Part shown: in pieces, positions 18,268-26,673 of the stretch
Position numbering within the stretch: the stretch's first letter is position 1
How the letters are laid out: every line of letters begins with the position of its first letter
Assembly (NCBI RefSeq): GCF_016616095.2
Contig: NZ_CP067089.2
Coordinates: 2,356,001-2,420,000 of the forward strand
DNA from: Breznakiella homolactica
GTDB taxonomy: Bacteria > Spirochaetota > Spirochaetia > Treponematales > Breznakiellaceae
Length of the DNA stretch: 64,000 bases
Reading direction: 5' to 3'
Translations under genes and position numbers: made by a program
Notes under the pieces: model-generated
Databases searched by the model: none
Seen by the model: the letters and a program-made list of their open reading frames with translations, nothing else
Told to the model about the DNA's origin: nothing

Positions 18268-19179
18268 ATGGAACGAATTGGTTCGCGGAATGATATCACG
18301 GCTTTTTTCAGAGACCTTAAAAAAGGACAGCCCATCCGGATGCTCATAGCCCCGGCGGCGGCACAGTGTTTCGCCGATTTTCCGCGGGTTCTGGGTTTCC
18401 TCTGGGAACAGGGTGTGGTGTCGTTCCATCCGGTCCTGCCTTTTGCGGATATTGCCGTGTGGGTATACTATACCATGCTCCGGGAAAATCCCGAGGCACG
18501 TTTTATTACTTCCGCCTGTGTCGGTATGAACAGGCTTCTGGAAGAACGGTTCCCCCAATTCGGAGGAGCGCTTCCGAGGGTATACAGCCCCCTTCTCTGT
18601 GCCGCCCGTTATCTGAGGGGTTACAAAAAACTGAATGGCTCTTTCGCATTCCTTTCTCCCTGCGCATTAAAGTGGAAGGAATTCACCACCCCCGAAGGGG
18701 AAGAACTGGTCCGGTACAATGTGACCATCGACGCCCTGAACCGGTGGTTTGAGGCCAATCCGGCTGACCTGAGCCGGTATGAGCCCTGCTTCCCTGAGAC
18801 CGGGGAAAACGGTCACGGCCTGACCCTGGCGGCTTTCGGCAGCATCGGGAAATCCCTGGAATTCCTGTTTCCGGAAATCACCAGCCGGGTTGAGCAGGGA
18901 ACTGCCGACAGCCTGGCATACCTTTCCGGCGGAATCATGGAACGGGAGGAAGGACCCTTTGTTTTCGAACCCTATGCCTGTCCCGGCGGCTGTTCCAACG
19001 GCGCGGGCATTGGAAAAAAGAGGACCTCCGGCGATATCGGTTTTCTCAAATGCCGGCCCAGTACGGCCCGTGAGGATGTGGTGGGCCTGTTTTCCCGTTT
19101 CGAACGGGAGCTTGCTGTCGGCGATTTCCAGTATGGACAAACCATGGCCGGCACCGGACAGACCGCGGCGGCGGGATAA
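18268..19179 (+). CDS. H-cluster-only [FeFe]-hydrogenase-like protein, putative H2 sensor (HydS-like)
   Basis: Protein of 303 residues matching the large-subunit C-terminal domain of [FeFe] hydrogenases. All four cysteines that hold the H-cluster can be located: Cys84 in TSACVGMN, Cys132 in SPCALK, and Cys238 and Cys242 in YACPGGC. The N-terminal ferredoxin-like domains of catalytic enzymes are absent. The proton-relay cysteine of TSCCP is Ala83, the Met of MPC is Ser, and the Met of MAC is Tyr. These changes are known from sensory rather than catalytic members. The start at 18268 follows GGGAG. It is followed by FIST and chemoreceptor-like genes, so I infer a cytoplasmic hydrogen or redox sensor that signals through them. 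Maturases HydEFG would be needed and are not in this window. Confidence 0.8.
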   Translation: MERIGSRNDITAFFRDLKKGQPIRMLIAPAAAQCFADFPRVLGFLWEQGVVSFHPVLPFADIAVWVYYTMLRENPEARFITSACVGMNRLLEERFPQFGGALPRVYSPLLCAARYLRGYKKLNGSFAFLSPCALKWKEFTTPEGEELVRYNVTIDALNRWFEANPADLSRYEPCFPETGENGHGLTLAAFGSIGKSLEFLFPEITSRVEQGTADSLAYLSGGIMEREEGPFVFEPYACPGGCSNGAGIGKKRTSGDIGFLKCRPSTAREDVVGLFSRFERELAVGDFQYGQTMAGTGQTAAAG

Positions 19180-19296
19180 GTTCAGTTCATAATAGAAAAC
19201 GGAAATTCCCGCTCCTTGCCCGGGAACTTTTCACGTAAAACCGGCAAATCAGCCCAATTAATTTTACTTTTCGCCCAAATCATATTAAAAATAAAT

Positions 19297-20412
19297 ATGG
19301 CTATAAAAGTTTCATCCCGCAATAACGGTGATTTTGCAGGCCTCATACAGGAAATTGACCAGCCCAATGTAAAATCGGTGATTTATTTTTACTCCGTTGA
19401 ACTGGAGCCTCTCCAGCCGCAGAAAGCAATCAAAGACGCCTTCCCGAAGGCTCAGTGCATTGGGGCATCCATGATCGGCGGCTGGAATACCAACGGGGCC
19501 GTGGCCAGGGGAATAACCGCCATGTCCCTTTCATCAGATGAGGTTGACCAGGTTTTTACTGTTATCAAAGAGGGGGTCAAGGATGATCCCCGGGGGGCCG
19601 CCCGTAAGGCTATCGAGGATCTTAAGCGCAGCCTCGCGGGCCAGCGGGTAACTCCCGATGAATACCTGGGCATAATAGTTTTTGACGGACTCTGTCTGGG
19701 TGAGGAGATCATCCGGGAATTTACCATGGAAAAAGGCCTGACCATTCCCATGATAGGAGGAGCCGCCGCGGACGAATTGGAATTCAAGCGAACCCTGGTT
19801 TCGCTGAACGAGAAAATGTCCGGCGACGGAGTCGCGGTGATGGTTATGAAAATGAAGATTCCTTTTTTCTTCAACCATTACGTTCATTATATACCAACCA
19901 ATACATCCTTCCTTATCACCCGTGCCGAACCTGCCAAAAGAATAGTCTGGGAAATAGACGGAAAACCGGCGGCCCCTTATTACGCGAATATTCTGGGGTT
20001 AAAAGGCGCTGAGGAAATTCAGCATTCCCATTTTGCCAAGAACCCCCTGGGAGTGGTGATCGGAGAAACGGTTTACACCCGGAGTCCAAACGCGGTCATC
20101 GACGGAACAGGGCTCCAGTTCTACTGCTACATTGAAGCCGGAACCAAGGTCCATCTGCTCAAACAGGGAGATCTGCTTAAAAACTCCCGGAACGCCCTCG
20201 ATGAGGCACGGGAATATCTGCCGGACATCCAGGGGGCGCTGCTTTTTAACTGCATACTCCGGTATCTGGAAATGCAGGAATACAAAACCGTCGACGCCTT
20301 CAACGATGTGTTCAAACCCCTGTCGTTTATCGGCTTCAATACCTTCGGAGAGGAACTCTTTACCCACCATAACCAGACCCTTACCGCTGTATTTTTCGGA
20401 GGTCAGCAATGA
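19297..20412 (+). CDS. FIST-domain signal transduction protein
   Basis: Protein of 371 residues with the FIST N (about 20-215) and FIST C (about 220-355) architecture: a [22 protein letters not shown] stretch in the N domain, then [11 protein letters not shown], and [20 protein letters not shown] at the end of the C domain. FIST is a ligand-sensing domain found fused to, or next to, chemoreceptors, histidine kinases and cyclic-di-GMP enzymes. No membrane span is seen, so it is cytoplasmic. I start at the ATG at 19297, because the longer frame from a TTG at 19216 adds 27 residues without family character. Its stop overlaps the next start by four bases (ATGA), so it is coupled to the signalling protein. 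Confidence 0.88.
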   Translation: MAIKVSSRNNGDFAGLIQEIDQPNVKSVIYFYSVELEPLQPQKAIKDAFPKAQCIGASMIGGWNTNGAVARGITAMSLSSDEVDQVFTVIKEGVKDDPRGAARKAIEDLKRSLAGQRVTPDEYLGIIVFDGLCLGEEIIREFTMEKGLTIPMIGGAAADELEFKRTLVSLNEKMSGDGVAVMVMKMKIPFFFNHYVHYIPTNTSFLITRAEPAKRIVWEIDGKPAAPYYANILGLKGAEEIQHSHFAKNPLGVVIGETVYTRSPNAVIDGTGLQFYCYIEAGTKVHLLKQGDLLKNSRNALDEAREYLPDIQGALLFNCILRYLEMQEYKTVDAFNDVFKPLSFIGFNTFGEELFTHHNQTLTAVFFGGQQ

Positions 20413-21242
20413 CGCCACTGTATCCAAGCAGACCGGACCTGACTCCGCCGGAACCATTCAGGCTGAAAACCAAACGCCTCTTCCATTTTCTCAACAGCAA
20501 AATCAAAGCCCTGATTTTTGAGATCGTTTCCAGCAGTGAACTCCTGAACGTGACCATCAGTTATTTGAATGAAAATTTTTCCAGGATCTCCGGGATTATG
20601 AAACGGGTGAATGTATCCTTCCAGGAAAGCATCAAGACCTTTATTACCTCTTTTCAGAATTCCCAGAACTCCATAGAAAAGATCAACCACACATTCAAGA
20701 ATATCGACGGCGTTTTCAGTGAATCCTACAAGCTCAGCGAAGAGCTCCAGGCCCTTGCCAAAAGCGCCGGCGAGAACCTTTCGGTCATCAATGATATTAC
20801 CGAAACCACCAACATCCTTGCTTTAAACGCGTCCATCGAAGCGGCCCGGGCCGGCGCCGCGGGAAAAGGTTTTGCCGTGGTAGCAGGGGAAATCAGGAAA
20901 CACGCAACATCCACGAAGGGCTCTATTGAGGAAACATCCGGGAACATCCGTACATTGGTTCTTAAAATACACGAACTATCGGGAAAGATGGAAGCGATAA
21001 AAAAGGAAGTTGAACAGGGAACCGCCATTATCCGCGAACTTGTCACCGTCACCGATGATGAGCGCAGACTTATCGAAAAGGTCGATCAGGATGTCGAATC
21101 CGTGGATAAAACTTTTGCCGAATACGATACCATGAAGGAAACCCTGGAACGGATGATTAAACAATCTGAAGTTTCCAAGGACGAAATAGAAAAAATGCTC
21201 GTTTCATTCCAGGCGGATCTAAGCTGTATAGAAAAAAGCTGA
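20409..21242 (+). CDS. Soluble methyl-accepting chemotaxis-like signalling protein
   Basis: Protein of 277 residues with no membrane span. It is mostly helical and coiled-coil. The chemoreceptor signalling tip is clear near residues 115-165 ([16 protein letters not shown], then [13 protein letters not shown]), the part that contacts CheW and CheA. It lacks both a sensing domain and transmembrane helices, so it must take its input from a partner, most simply the FIST protein whose gene overlaps it, or the H-cluster protein upstream. Possible methylation sites could not be assigned. Confidence 0.88.
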   Translation: MTPLYPSRPDLTPPEPFRLKTKRLFHFLNSKIKALIFEIVSSSELLNVTISYLNENFSRISGIMKRVNVSFQESIKTFITSFQNSQNSIEKINHTFKNIDGVFSESYKLSEELQALAKSAGENLSVINDITETTNILALNASIEAARAGAAGKGFAVVAGEIRKHATSTKGSIEETSGNIRTLVLKIHELSGKMEAIKKEVEQGTAIIRELVTVTDDERRLIEKVDQDVESVDKTFAEYDTMKETLERMIKQSEVSKDEIEKMLVSFQADLSCIEKS

Positions 21243-21285
21243 CCGGAACACGGAACCACCGCCGCAGGCGGTACGGTCCCGTTCC
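21243..21285. terminator. Imperfect hairpin between convergent genes
   Basis: Arms CCGGAAC / GTTCCGG enclose a second stem ACCGCC-gca-GGCGGT. It follows the signalling-protein stop directly and lies between convergent genes. No U-tract on either strand, so termination is only possible, not certain. Confidence 0.35.
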
Positions 21286-21370
21286 GGCCGGCACGCAGCA
21301 ATCCCGGTCAGATTTCCGGCGGCGGTGACTCCACCACTCCGCCGCCGTTTCAGCTGACGCTGCTTCTCCG

Positions 21371-22156
21371 TTACAGAATACCGCCGGCTATGGGAATATT
21401 GGTTCCCGTCATATACCCGGCGTCATTGCTCAGTAAGAACGCGACTACACCGGAAATTTCATCCAACGTTCCGCATCTCCGCATGGGAACCGCGTTGATC
21501 ATCTGCTCGGCGACTATCTTCGGATCCCGGTCGTAATACTGCGAGTCCGCCTCCGCCTGCAGATCCACCTGGCGCTGCCAAAGGTGCTTTGTATCCATAA
21601 ACGCCGGGGAAATGGAATTCACCCTGATATGATACGGGGCAAGGTCGACTGCCGCTGTTTCGGTAATACCGATAACCGCTGACTTTGACGCGCCGTAGGC
21701 AATCATGTTCGGCGGTCCGTGTATCCCGGCCATGCTCGCCGCGTTGACAATCGCCCCGCCGTGGTTATCAATCATGGACAGGGAAACCGCTTTAAGCACG
21801 TAAAACACCCCCAGAACATTGACTTTAATAACCCTTTCAAAATCATCCGGCGGATATTCGTGGGTCTTCCGGAATTCACCCTGGATACCGGCGTTGTTAA
21901 AAAGGTAATCGATCCGGTTTTTCTTTGTTATTTCCCCGATGGTCTTTTCGACATTTTCCCAGGAACCAACGTCACAGACATAGGTCTCGGCTTCTTTCCC
22001 TAACGCCTGTTTCGCTTCGGACAATTTATCCCCGTTAATATCAATGAGTATTACCCGTGATTTTCTCCGGATAAATTCCGAAGCGACCGCCTTACCAATA
22101 TCACCGGCGCCGCCGGTAATTACGATTGTTTTGCCTTCAAATTCACTGTTATACAT
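21371..22156 (-). CDS. Short-chain dehydrogenase/reductase
   Basis: Classical SDR, 261 residues. The nucleotide motif TGGAGDIG lies at about residues 13-20, the structural NNAG at about 88, the catalytic Ser in NAASMAG and the catalytic YGASK. The C-terminus ends in the usual GYMTGTNIPIAGG. I start at the ATG at 22156, where family similarity begins; the frame stays open upstream. It is divergent from a LacI regulator and a fructuronate-reductase-like gene. It is therefore probably a polyol or hexonate dehydrogenase of the same pathway; gluconate 5-dehydrogenase-like activity is one option. Confidence 0.88.
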   Translation of the reverse strand: MYNSEFEGKTIVITGGAGDIGKAVASEFIRRKSRVILIDINGDKLSEAKQALGKEAETYVCDVGSWENVEKTIGEITKKNRIDYLFNNAGIQGEFRKTHEYPPDDFERVIKVNVLGVFYVLKAVSLSMIDNHGGAIVNAASMAGIHGPPNMIAYGASKSAVIGITETAAVDLAPYHIRVNSISPAFMDTKHLWQRQVDLQAEADSQYYDRDPKIVAEQMINAVPMRRCGTLDEISGVVAFLLSNDAGYMTGTNIPIAGGIL

Positions 22157-22277
22157 ATTCCGCATCCATAGAATTGGGGAACGTCCGGAACTCGAGTTTT
22201 TCCGCTTCCCCGCCGGAAAAAACTGAACCGACACTTGCGGAAAGCGGCAGAGACGCCGCAGCCGCAGAAACAAGCAT
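22149..22277 (-). CDS. Possible 42-residue leader peptide ahead of the SDR gene
   Basis: A short frame starts with ATG at 22277 and ends with a TAA that overlaps the SDR start by eight bases, the arrangement of translational coupling. The product begins MLVSAAAASLPLSASVGS and has no known match that I recognise. GGAGGGG lies 13 bases upstream, rather far. It lies inside the roughly 250-base leader predicted by the promoter at 22416-22444. It could equally be non-coding leader sequence. Confidence 0.25.
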   Translation of the reverse strand: MLVSAAAASLPLSASVGSVFSGGEAEKLEFRTFPNSMDAEYV

Positions 22278-22394
22278 TTTATTCGTCAGACCCCTCCGTA
22301 TTTTCCGGCCCGCCTCCGGCAGGCTTACATCTATTCTTCCCGTCAGGAAGCGTAAAAATTTGTTGTTCAGGATGAACGCCCGAAAGAAGAAAAA

Positions 22395-22408
22395 CGTTTG
22401 CGCTAACG
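22395..22408. promoter_or_regulatory. LacI-type operator candidate for the SDR promoter
   Basis: CGTTTGCGCTAACG is a near-perfect palindrome with the central CG typical of LacI-family operators (two mismatches to its own reverse complement). It lies directly after the -10 box of the minus-strand promoter at 22416-22421 and would cover the start of transcription. Confidence 0.55.
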
Positions 22409-22415
22409 ATTTCCT

Positions 22416-22444
22416 ATTTTACTCTTGATTTTTTCGGCTGTCAA
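22416..22444 (-). promoter_or_regulatory. Predicted strong promoter for the SDR gene
   Basis: On the minus strand TTGACA (22444-22439), a 17-base spacer and TAAAAT (22421-22416). This matches the sigma-70 consensus closely and predicts a leader of about 250 bases before the SDR start codon at 22156. Confidence 0.65.
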
Positions 22445-22483
22445 GAAATTATTCAATTCATCAATTTTTTGTATTATATAAAG

Positions 22484-22510
22484 TTACCAATGGGTAAAAA
22501 TTTATTGACA
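22484..22510 (+). promoter_or_regulatory. Regulatory site and -35 box ahead of the second LacI gene
   Basis: An inverted repeat TTACC-AATG-GGTAA (22484-22497) is followed by a consensus -35, TTGACA (22505-22510). The best -10 at 17 bases is a poor TTAACT (22528). The repeat may be an autoregulatory operator. Confidence 0.4.
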
Positions 22511-22559
22511 AAAATAGGGTCCTGTGGTTAACTATTTTATAGCGAAGGAAGGAAAACGT

Positions 22560-23600
22560 TTGACTAAAAATCCGGCCTACCGAAAACCAACGATGAAGGA
22601 TGTCGCACAAACCGCGGGGGTTTCAATTTCCTCCGTGTCCCACGTTCTCAACGGCACCCGTTTCGTCTCGGAGGATACGAAAAAGAAGGTCGAACAGGCC
22701 ATACAGGAACTTAATTTCAAACCCAATCCCATAGCCAGAAACCTGCGGAGCGGAAAGTCAAAACTCATCGGTTTTGTGGTTTCCAACCTGGAAAATTATT
22801 TTTACGTCAGCCTCGCCAAGGGTATTGAGAAAACCATCGGGACGTACGGATACCGCCTGATGCTGATTGATTCCGCGGAAAGCAAAAAAAGGGAAATCGA
22901 AAACGCTGAGTCCCTGTATCTGCGGGGCGTGGACGGGCTTATCATCGTTCCGGCGACGCCTGACTGTGAGTACCTTAAAAAAATTGTCAGACCCGGTTAT
23001 CCGGTTGTATTTGTCGACCGGCAGCCGTCAAACTATTCGGGAGATACGGTTCTCCTCGCAAACGCCGAAGCGGCGTTTGCCGCCACGAATTACTTCATTT
23101 CCAAGGGATACCGGGATATCGGTTTCCTGGGTTTCCATTTCGGCGACCAGGAAATCGACAAAACCATGCAGGAACGCATTGACGGATACACACAGGCTCT
23201 CCGGGAAGCGGGTATTCCCGTGAACCGGGATTTTATCCAGGTAAAAACAGGCATGCCGGCGGCGATGAATGAACTGCAGCATACCGAATCCTACAAGATG
23301 ATGGAGCATCTGAGAAAATCAGCGGTCCGGGCGGTACTCTGCGGCAACAGCCTTTCCGCCATCGGCGCGTACAGCTATCTGAAGGAAAACCAGATCCGGA
23401 TTCCCGACGATATTTCACTCATCACCTTCGATGATGATGTCTGGCTGAAACTGACGACCCCGCGGATTTCATCGGTTGTCCAGCCGGCGGAATCACTGGG
23501 TATACTTGCGGCGCAGCGGCTGATGAACCGTCTGGGAGGAAAGGATCTTCCCTATGAATGTTTCAGGCTGAAAGCCGACATTGTTCTGCGGGAATCATAA
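22560..23600 (+). CDS. LacI-family transcriptional regulator
   Basis: Repressor of about 346 residues. The helix-turn-helix covers about residues 11-32 (TMKDVAQTAGVSISSVSHVLN), followed by a hinge and a sugar-binding domain. I prefer the TTG at 22560, seven bases after AAGGAAGG, to the open GTG at 22524, which lies upstream of the likely transcription start. It is followed by a mannonate/fructuronate-type dehydrogenase with a 19-base gap, and divergent from the SDR gene, so it should control hexuronate or polyol use. Confidence 0.88.
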   Translation: MTKNPAYRKPTMKDVAQTAGVSISSVSHVLNGTRFVSEDTKKKVEQAIQELNFKPNPIARNLRSGKSKLIGFVVSNLENYFYVSLAKGIEKTIGTYGYRLMLIDSAESKKREIENAESLYLRGVDGLIIVPATPDCEYLKKIVRPGYPVVFVDRQPSNYSGDTVLLANAEAAFAATNYFISKGYRDIGFLGFHFGDQEIDKTMQERIDGYTQALREAGIPVNRDFIQVKTGMPAAMNELQHTESYKMMEHLRKSAVRAVLCGNSLSAIGAYSYLKENQIRIPDDISLITFDDDVWLKLTTPRISSVVQPAESLGILAAQRLMNRLGGKDLPYECFRLKADIVLRES

Positions 23601-23619
23601 TCCCGAAATGGAGAAAGAT

Positions 23620-25107
23620 ATGGCAGCGGTACATCTTAACAGAAAAAATCTTAGCGGAATCACCTCGGGTGTCAAAGTTCCGGAATATTCACCGGATAAC
23701 CTGAAACCGTCAATAGTCCACATCGGACTTGGCCATTTTCACCGGGCCCACCAGGCGGTGTATCTGGATGACCTGCTGAACCTCGGCTCCGGCAATGCCG
23801 GTATATTCGAGATAAACACGATTCCGGACGGCACTGGCCTCGCGGAAAAACTTGCCGGCCAGGACAATCTCTATACCCTGATTTCCAGAGACGCCGGAGG
23901 AGCGGAGGAAGTCCGTGTCATCGGTTCTATCCTCGGATACCTTTCCGCCCCCGATAACCGGGAGGCGGCTATTGCCAGGATGGCTTCGGCGGAAACGGAA
24001 ATTATCTCCCTGACGGTAACCGAGAAAGGGTATTATTACGATACCGTCACGGAGGATCTCAGCCGGGAACATCCCGATATTGTCCATGACATAACCAACC
24101 CACGGGAACCAAAAACAGTTATTGCCTATATTGCCGCGTCGCTGAAACTCCGGTCCGAAACGAATAAGAAACCCGTCACCATTATGTCCTGTGACAACTT
24201 CCCGTCAAACGGAAAAATCCTGAAAAAATGCATACTGTCGTTCTGCGAAACCGCATATCCGGATCTGATACCATGGATAGAATCAAACACGGCTTTTCCC
24301 AGTTCCATGGTAGACCGGATTACCCCCGCTACAACGGAAGCGGATGTACAGTATCTGGAATCCGCGTACGGTATCAAGGATGCCCTGCCGGTGTGCTGCG
24401 AAGATTTCAGGCAATGGGTTCTGGAGGATAACTTTAAATCCGCGGTGCCGGATCTCGCCAAGGCGGGAGTGGAAATCGTTCCCGACGTGGAACCCTATGA
24501 GCTGATGAAAATACGGCTGCTGAACGGGAGCCATTCAGCCTTATCCTACCTGGCGTATCTTTTGGGGTACCGGGAAGTGGCTCCGGCCATGGGAGATCCT
24601 CTGCTGAAAACCTTTATCAGAAATTTTTATATGGAAGAAATCACAGCGACGCTCCAGGATATACCGGGAACCGATTTCCGTGTTTACAAGGACACGCTGA
24701 TCTCCCGGTTCACAAATACCAATATCGGAGACCATATACTCCGGCTAACCTTGGACGGTTCAAAAAAGATACCCAATGCCGTGCTTCTGCCGCTTGAGGA
24801 AACCCTACGGCAGGGCCGGCGCTGCAACGCCATTCTGCTGGCATTGGCCGGCTGGGCGCGGTTTCTCGAAGGTACCGATGAAGCGGGAGTCCCTATTCCG
24901 GTAGAAGACTGCGGCCGGGATACTGTCATGGCAGCAGCAGCCTCGGCGCGGCGCGACCCGGAGGGTTTTCTGCGTGCCATCGGGGTCCACGGTATCGGGG
25001 CCGACGAGATGCGGTCAATTTCCGGAATATTCAAGGATTATCTCGAGAAGCTGCACAGGGACGGAACCCGCAGGACCCTTGCCGATTTTACAGGCGTCCC
25101 TGATTAA
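23620..25107 (+). CDS. Mannitol dehydrogenase-family protein, fructuronate reductase-like
   Basis: Polyol-specific long-chain dehydrogenase, 495 residues. The N-terminal NAD motif is IVHIGLGHFHRAHQAVYLDD. The catalytic region is KIRLLNGSHSALSYLAYLLG, with the family Lys, Asn and His. The family includes mannitol 2-dehydrogenase and D-mannonate oxidoreductase (UxuB); context with a LacI regulator and an SDR fits either. The start at 23620 has GGAG six bases upstream. The 3' end overlaps the convergent MATE gene by four bases. Confidence 0.88.
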   Translation: MAAVHLNRKNLSGITSGVKVPEYSPDNLKPSIVHIGLGHFHRAHQAVYLDDLLNLGSGNAGIFEINTIPDGTGLAEKLAGQDNLYTLISRDAGGAEEVRVIGSILGYLSAPDNREAAIARMASAETEIISLTVTEKGYYYDTVTEDLSREHPDIVHDITNPREPKTVIAYIAASLKLRSETNKKPVTIMSCDNFPSNGKILKKCILSFCETAYPDLIPWIESNTAFPSSMVDRITPATTEADVQYLESAYGIKDALPVCCEDFRQWVLEDNFKSAVPDLAKAGVEIVPDVEPYELMKIRLLNGSHSALSYLAYLLGYREVAPAMGDPLLKTFIRNFYMEEITATLQDIPGTDFRVYKDTLISRFTNTNIGDHILRLTLDGSKKIPNAVLLPLEETLRQGRRCNAILLALAGWARFLEGTDEAGVPIPVEDCGRDTVMAAAASARRDPEGFLRAIGVHGIGADEMRSISGIFKDYLEKLHRDGTRRTLADFTGVPD

Positions 25108-26513
25108 AGCTGCGGCGGATCCGGATCGGTTCGTTCCGCTTGACCGATTGTACCCGCGGCCTCCTGGACATTCATTTCCTTAAACACACCATACACCAGG
25201 GGGATCGCGAGGAAAAACGCGGCAATATCCGCCGCGGGCTGGCTCAGTTGAATACCCAAAAGACCGAAGGCATTGCCCAGAATGAACAGAGCCGGCAGAA
25301 GGAAAAAACCCTGCCGGGATGTCGCCATGACGCTCGCCTTGAAAGATTTTCCGATGGTCTGCAGCAGCATATTGGATAAAATGATCCATCCGCTCAGGGG
25401 AAAGGTAAGGCACTGGAGGCGGAGGCCGAGGCTGCCGATGCTGATCACCTCAAGGTCATCCTTCCTGAAAAGGGCAATGATCTGCGGAGAAAAAACAAAC
25501 AGCACCGCCGCAGTAGCCAGCAGCACGAGAAAAGAAGATTTTACACAGAACCAGAAAGCCCTTTTTACCCGGTCATACCGTTTCGCCCCGTAATTGAATC
25601 CGCAGACAGGCTGAAATCCCTGGCCGAATCCCATCAGCGCCGATGATGCGAACATGGTAACCCGGGTCACAATGGAAATACCCGCGATGGCCGCGTCTCC
25701 GTAAAAACCGGCGAACTGGTTTATAAAGATTGCGGACGTGCTGCTGATGCCCTGCCGGAACAGCGAAGGAAGGCCGCCCCGGAGCATTTCCCGGTAATTT
25801 TTAAGGGTCGGGGAAAAATCCCTGAACCGTATCGGTATGTTGCCCTCCCGCCGGGAAACCATGAACAGGACTATACAGCTTACAAGCTGACTGATCATGG
25901 TGGCCAGGGACGCACCCTGGACCCCCATGTCAAAAACAAAAATAAAAAGCGGATCGAGAATAATATTGAGAATCGCGCCGGTAAGCATACCGATCATGCC
26001 GGAAGATGCGCTTCCCTGGTAGCGGAGCTGGTTATTTAGAACCAGGGACCCGGCCATCCAGGGGGTTCCTATAAGTATAAACAGGAGATAGTCGCAGGCA
26101 TAGGGAAGGATTGTTTCGGTGGACCCCAGGAGCACCGCCAGGGGACGGAGGAAGATAAGTCCGGCAGCCGCGACAATGGTACCGCCGATCAGCGCCGAAA
26201 CGAAACCCGTGGCTGCCATTTTTGACGCCCGCTCCATGTCTCTGGCCCCGAGCTGGCGGGAAATATACGTTCCCGACCCGTTGCCGAAAAAGAACCCCAT
26301 GGCCTGGATAATGGTCATCAGAGGGAACACGACCCCCACGGCTCCGGTGGCGCTCGTACCCAGGGAACCTACAAAATACGTATCCGCCATATTGTACAGG
26401 GCGGAAATCATCATAATAACCATTGCAGGAACCGCCAGGTGGCAGACAAGAAGCTCCACGGGAGTTTCAATCATGCGGAAGTATTTTTCATTCTCGTGAT
26501 TTACGGAGTCCAT
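25104..26513 (-). CDS. MATE-family multidrug/metabolite exporter
   Basis: Twelve-span antiporter of 469 residues with the two-half MATE organisation; the first span begins after ETPVELLVCHLAVPAMV. Family stretches include MADTYFVGSLG near the N-terminus and the GFNYGAKRYDRVKRAF loop. I start at the ATG at 26513, seven bases after AAGGA; the open frame continues 27 codons upstream without family character. It ends convergently with the dehydrogenase gene. The substrate is unknown. Confidence 0.88.
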   Translation of the reverse strand: MDSVNHENEKYFRMIETPVELLVCHLAVPAMVIMMISALYNMADTYFVGSLGTSATGAVGVVFPLMTIIQAMGFFFGNGSGTYISRQLGARDMERASKMAATGFVSALIGGTIVAAAGLIFLRPLAVLLGSTETILPYACDYLLFILIGTPWMAGSLVLNNQLRYQGSASSGMIGMLTGAILNIILDPLFIFVFDMGVQGASLATMISQLVSCIVLFMVSRREGNIPIRFRDFSPTLKNYREMLRGGLPSLFRQGISSTSAIFINQFAGFYGDAAIAGISIVTRVTMFASSALMGFGQGFQPVCGFNYGAKRYDRVKRAFWFCVKSSFLVLLATAAVLFVFSPQIIALFRKDDLEVISIGSLGLRLQCLTFPLSGWIILSNMLLQTIGKSFKASVMATSRQGFFLLPALFILGNAFGLLGIQLSQPAADIAAFFLAIPLVYGVFKEMNVQEAAGTIGQAERTDPDPPQL

Positions 26514-26620
26514 CAGGCTGTCCTTTTCGGATTTGAAACAGTATACCCTGAAGCCGGCCTCCGCGCAATTGACTGCGCGGGAGCGGCGGCGCAAAGATTC
26601 CGTAAATCCGCCTGAATACA

Positions 26621-26650
26621 GAAAACCCCGGACCAGCCGGTCCGGGGTTT
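26621..26650 (-). terminator. Rho-independent terminator of the Tat-exported flavin reductase gene
   Basis: Perfect nine-base stem CCCCGGACC / GGTCCGGGG (26626-26647) with a four-base loop. On the minus strand it ends in TTTT, shortly after the stop at 26674. Confidence 0.75.
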
Positions 26651-26673
26651 CAGATCAAAAAATTATCCGGTTA

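Noticed and set aside
19216..19296. TTG start adding 27 residues to the FIST protein
   Set aside because: No ribosome site and no family character; the domain begins right at the ATG at 19297.
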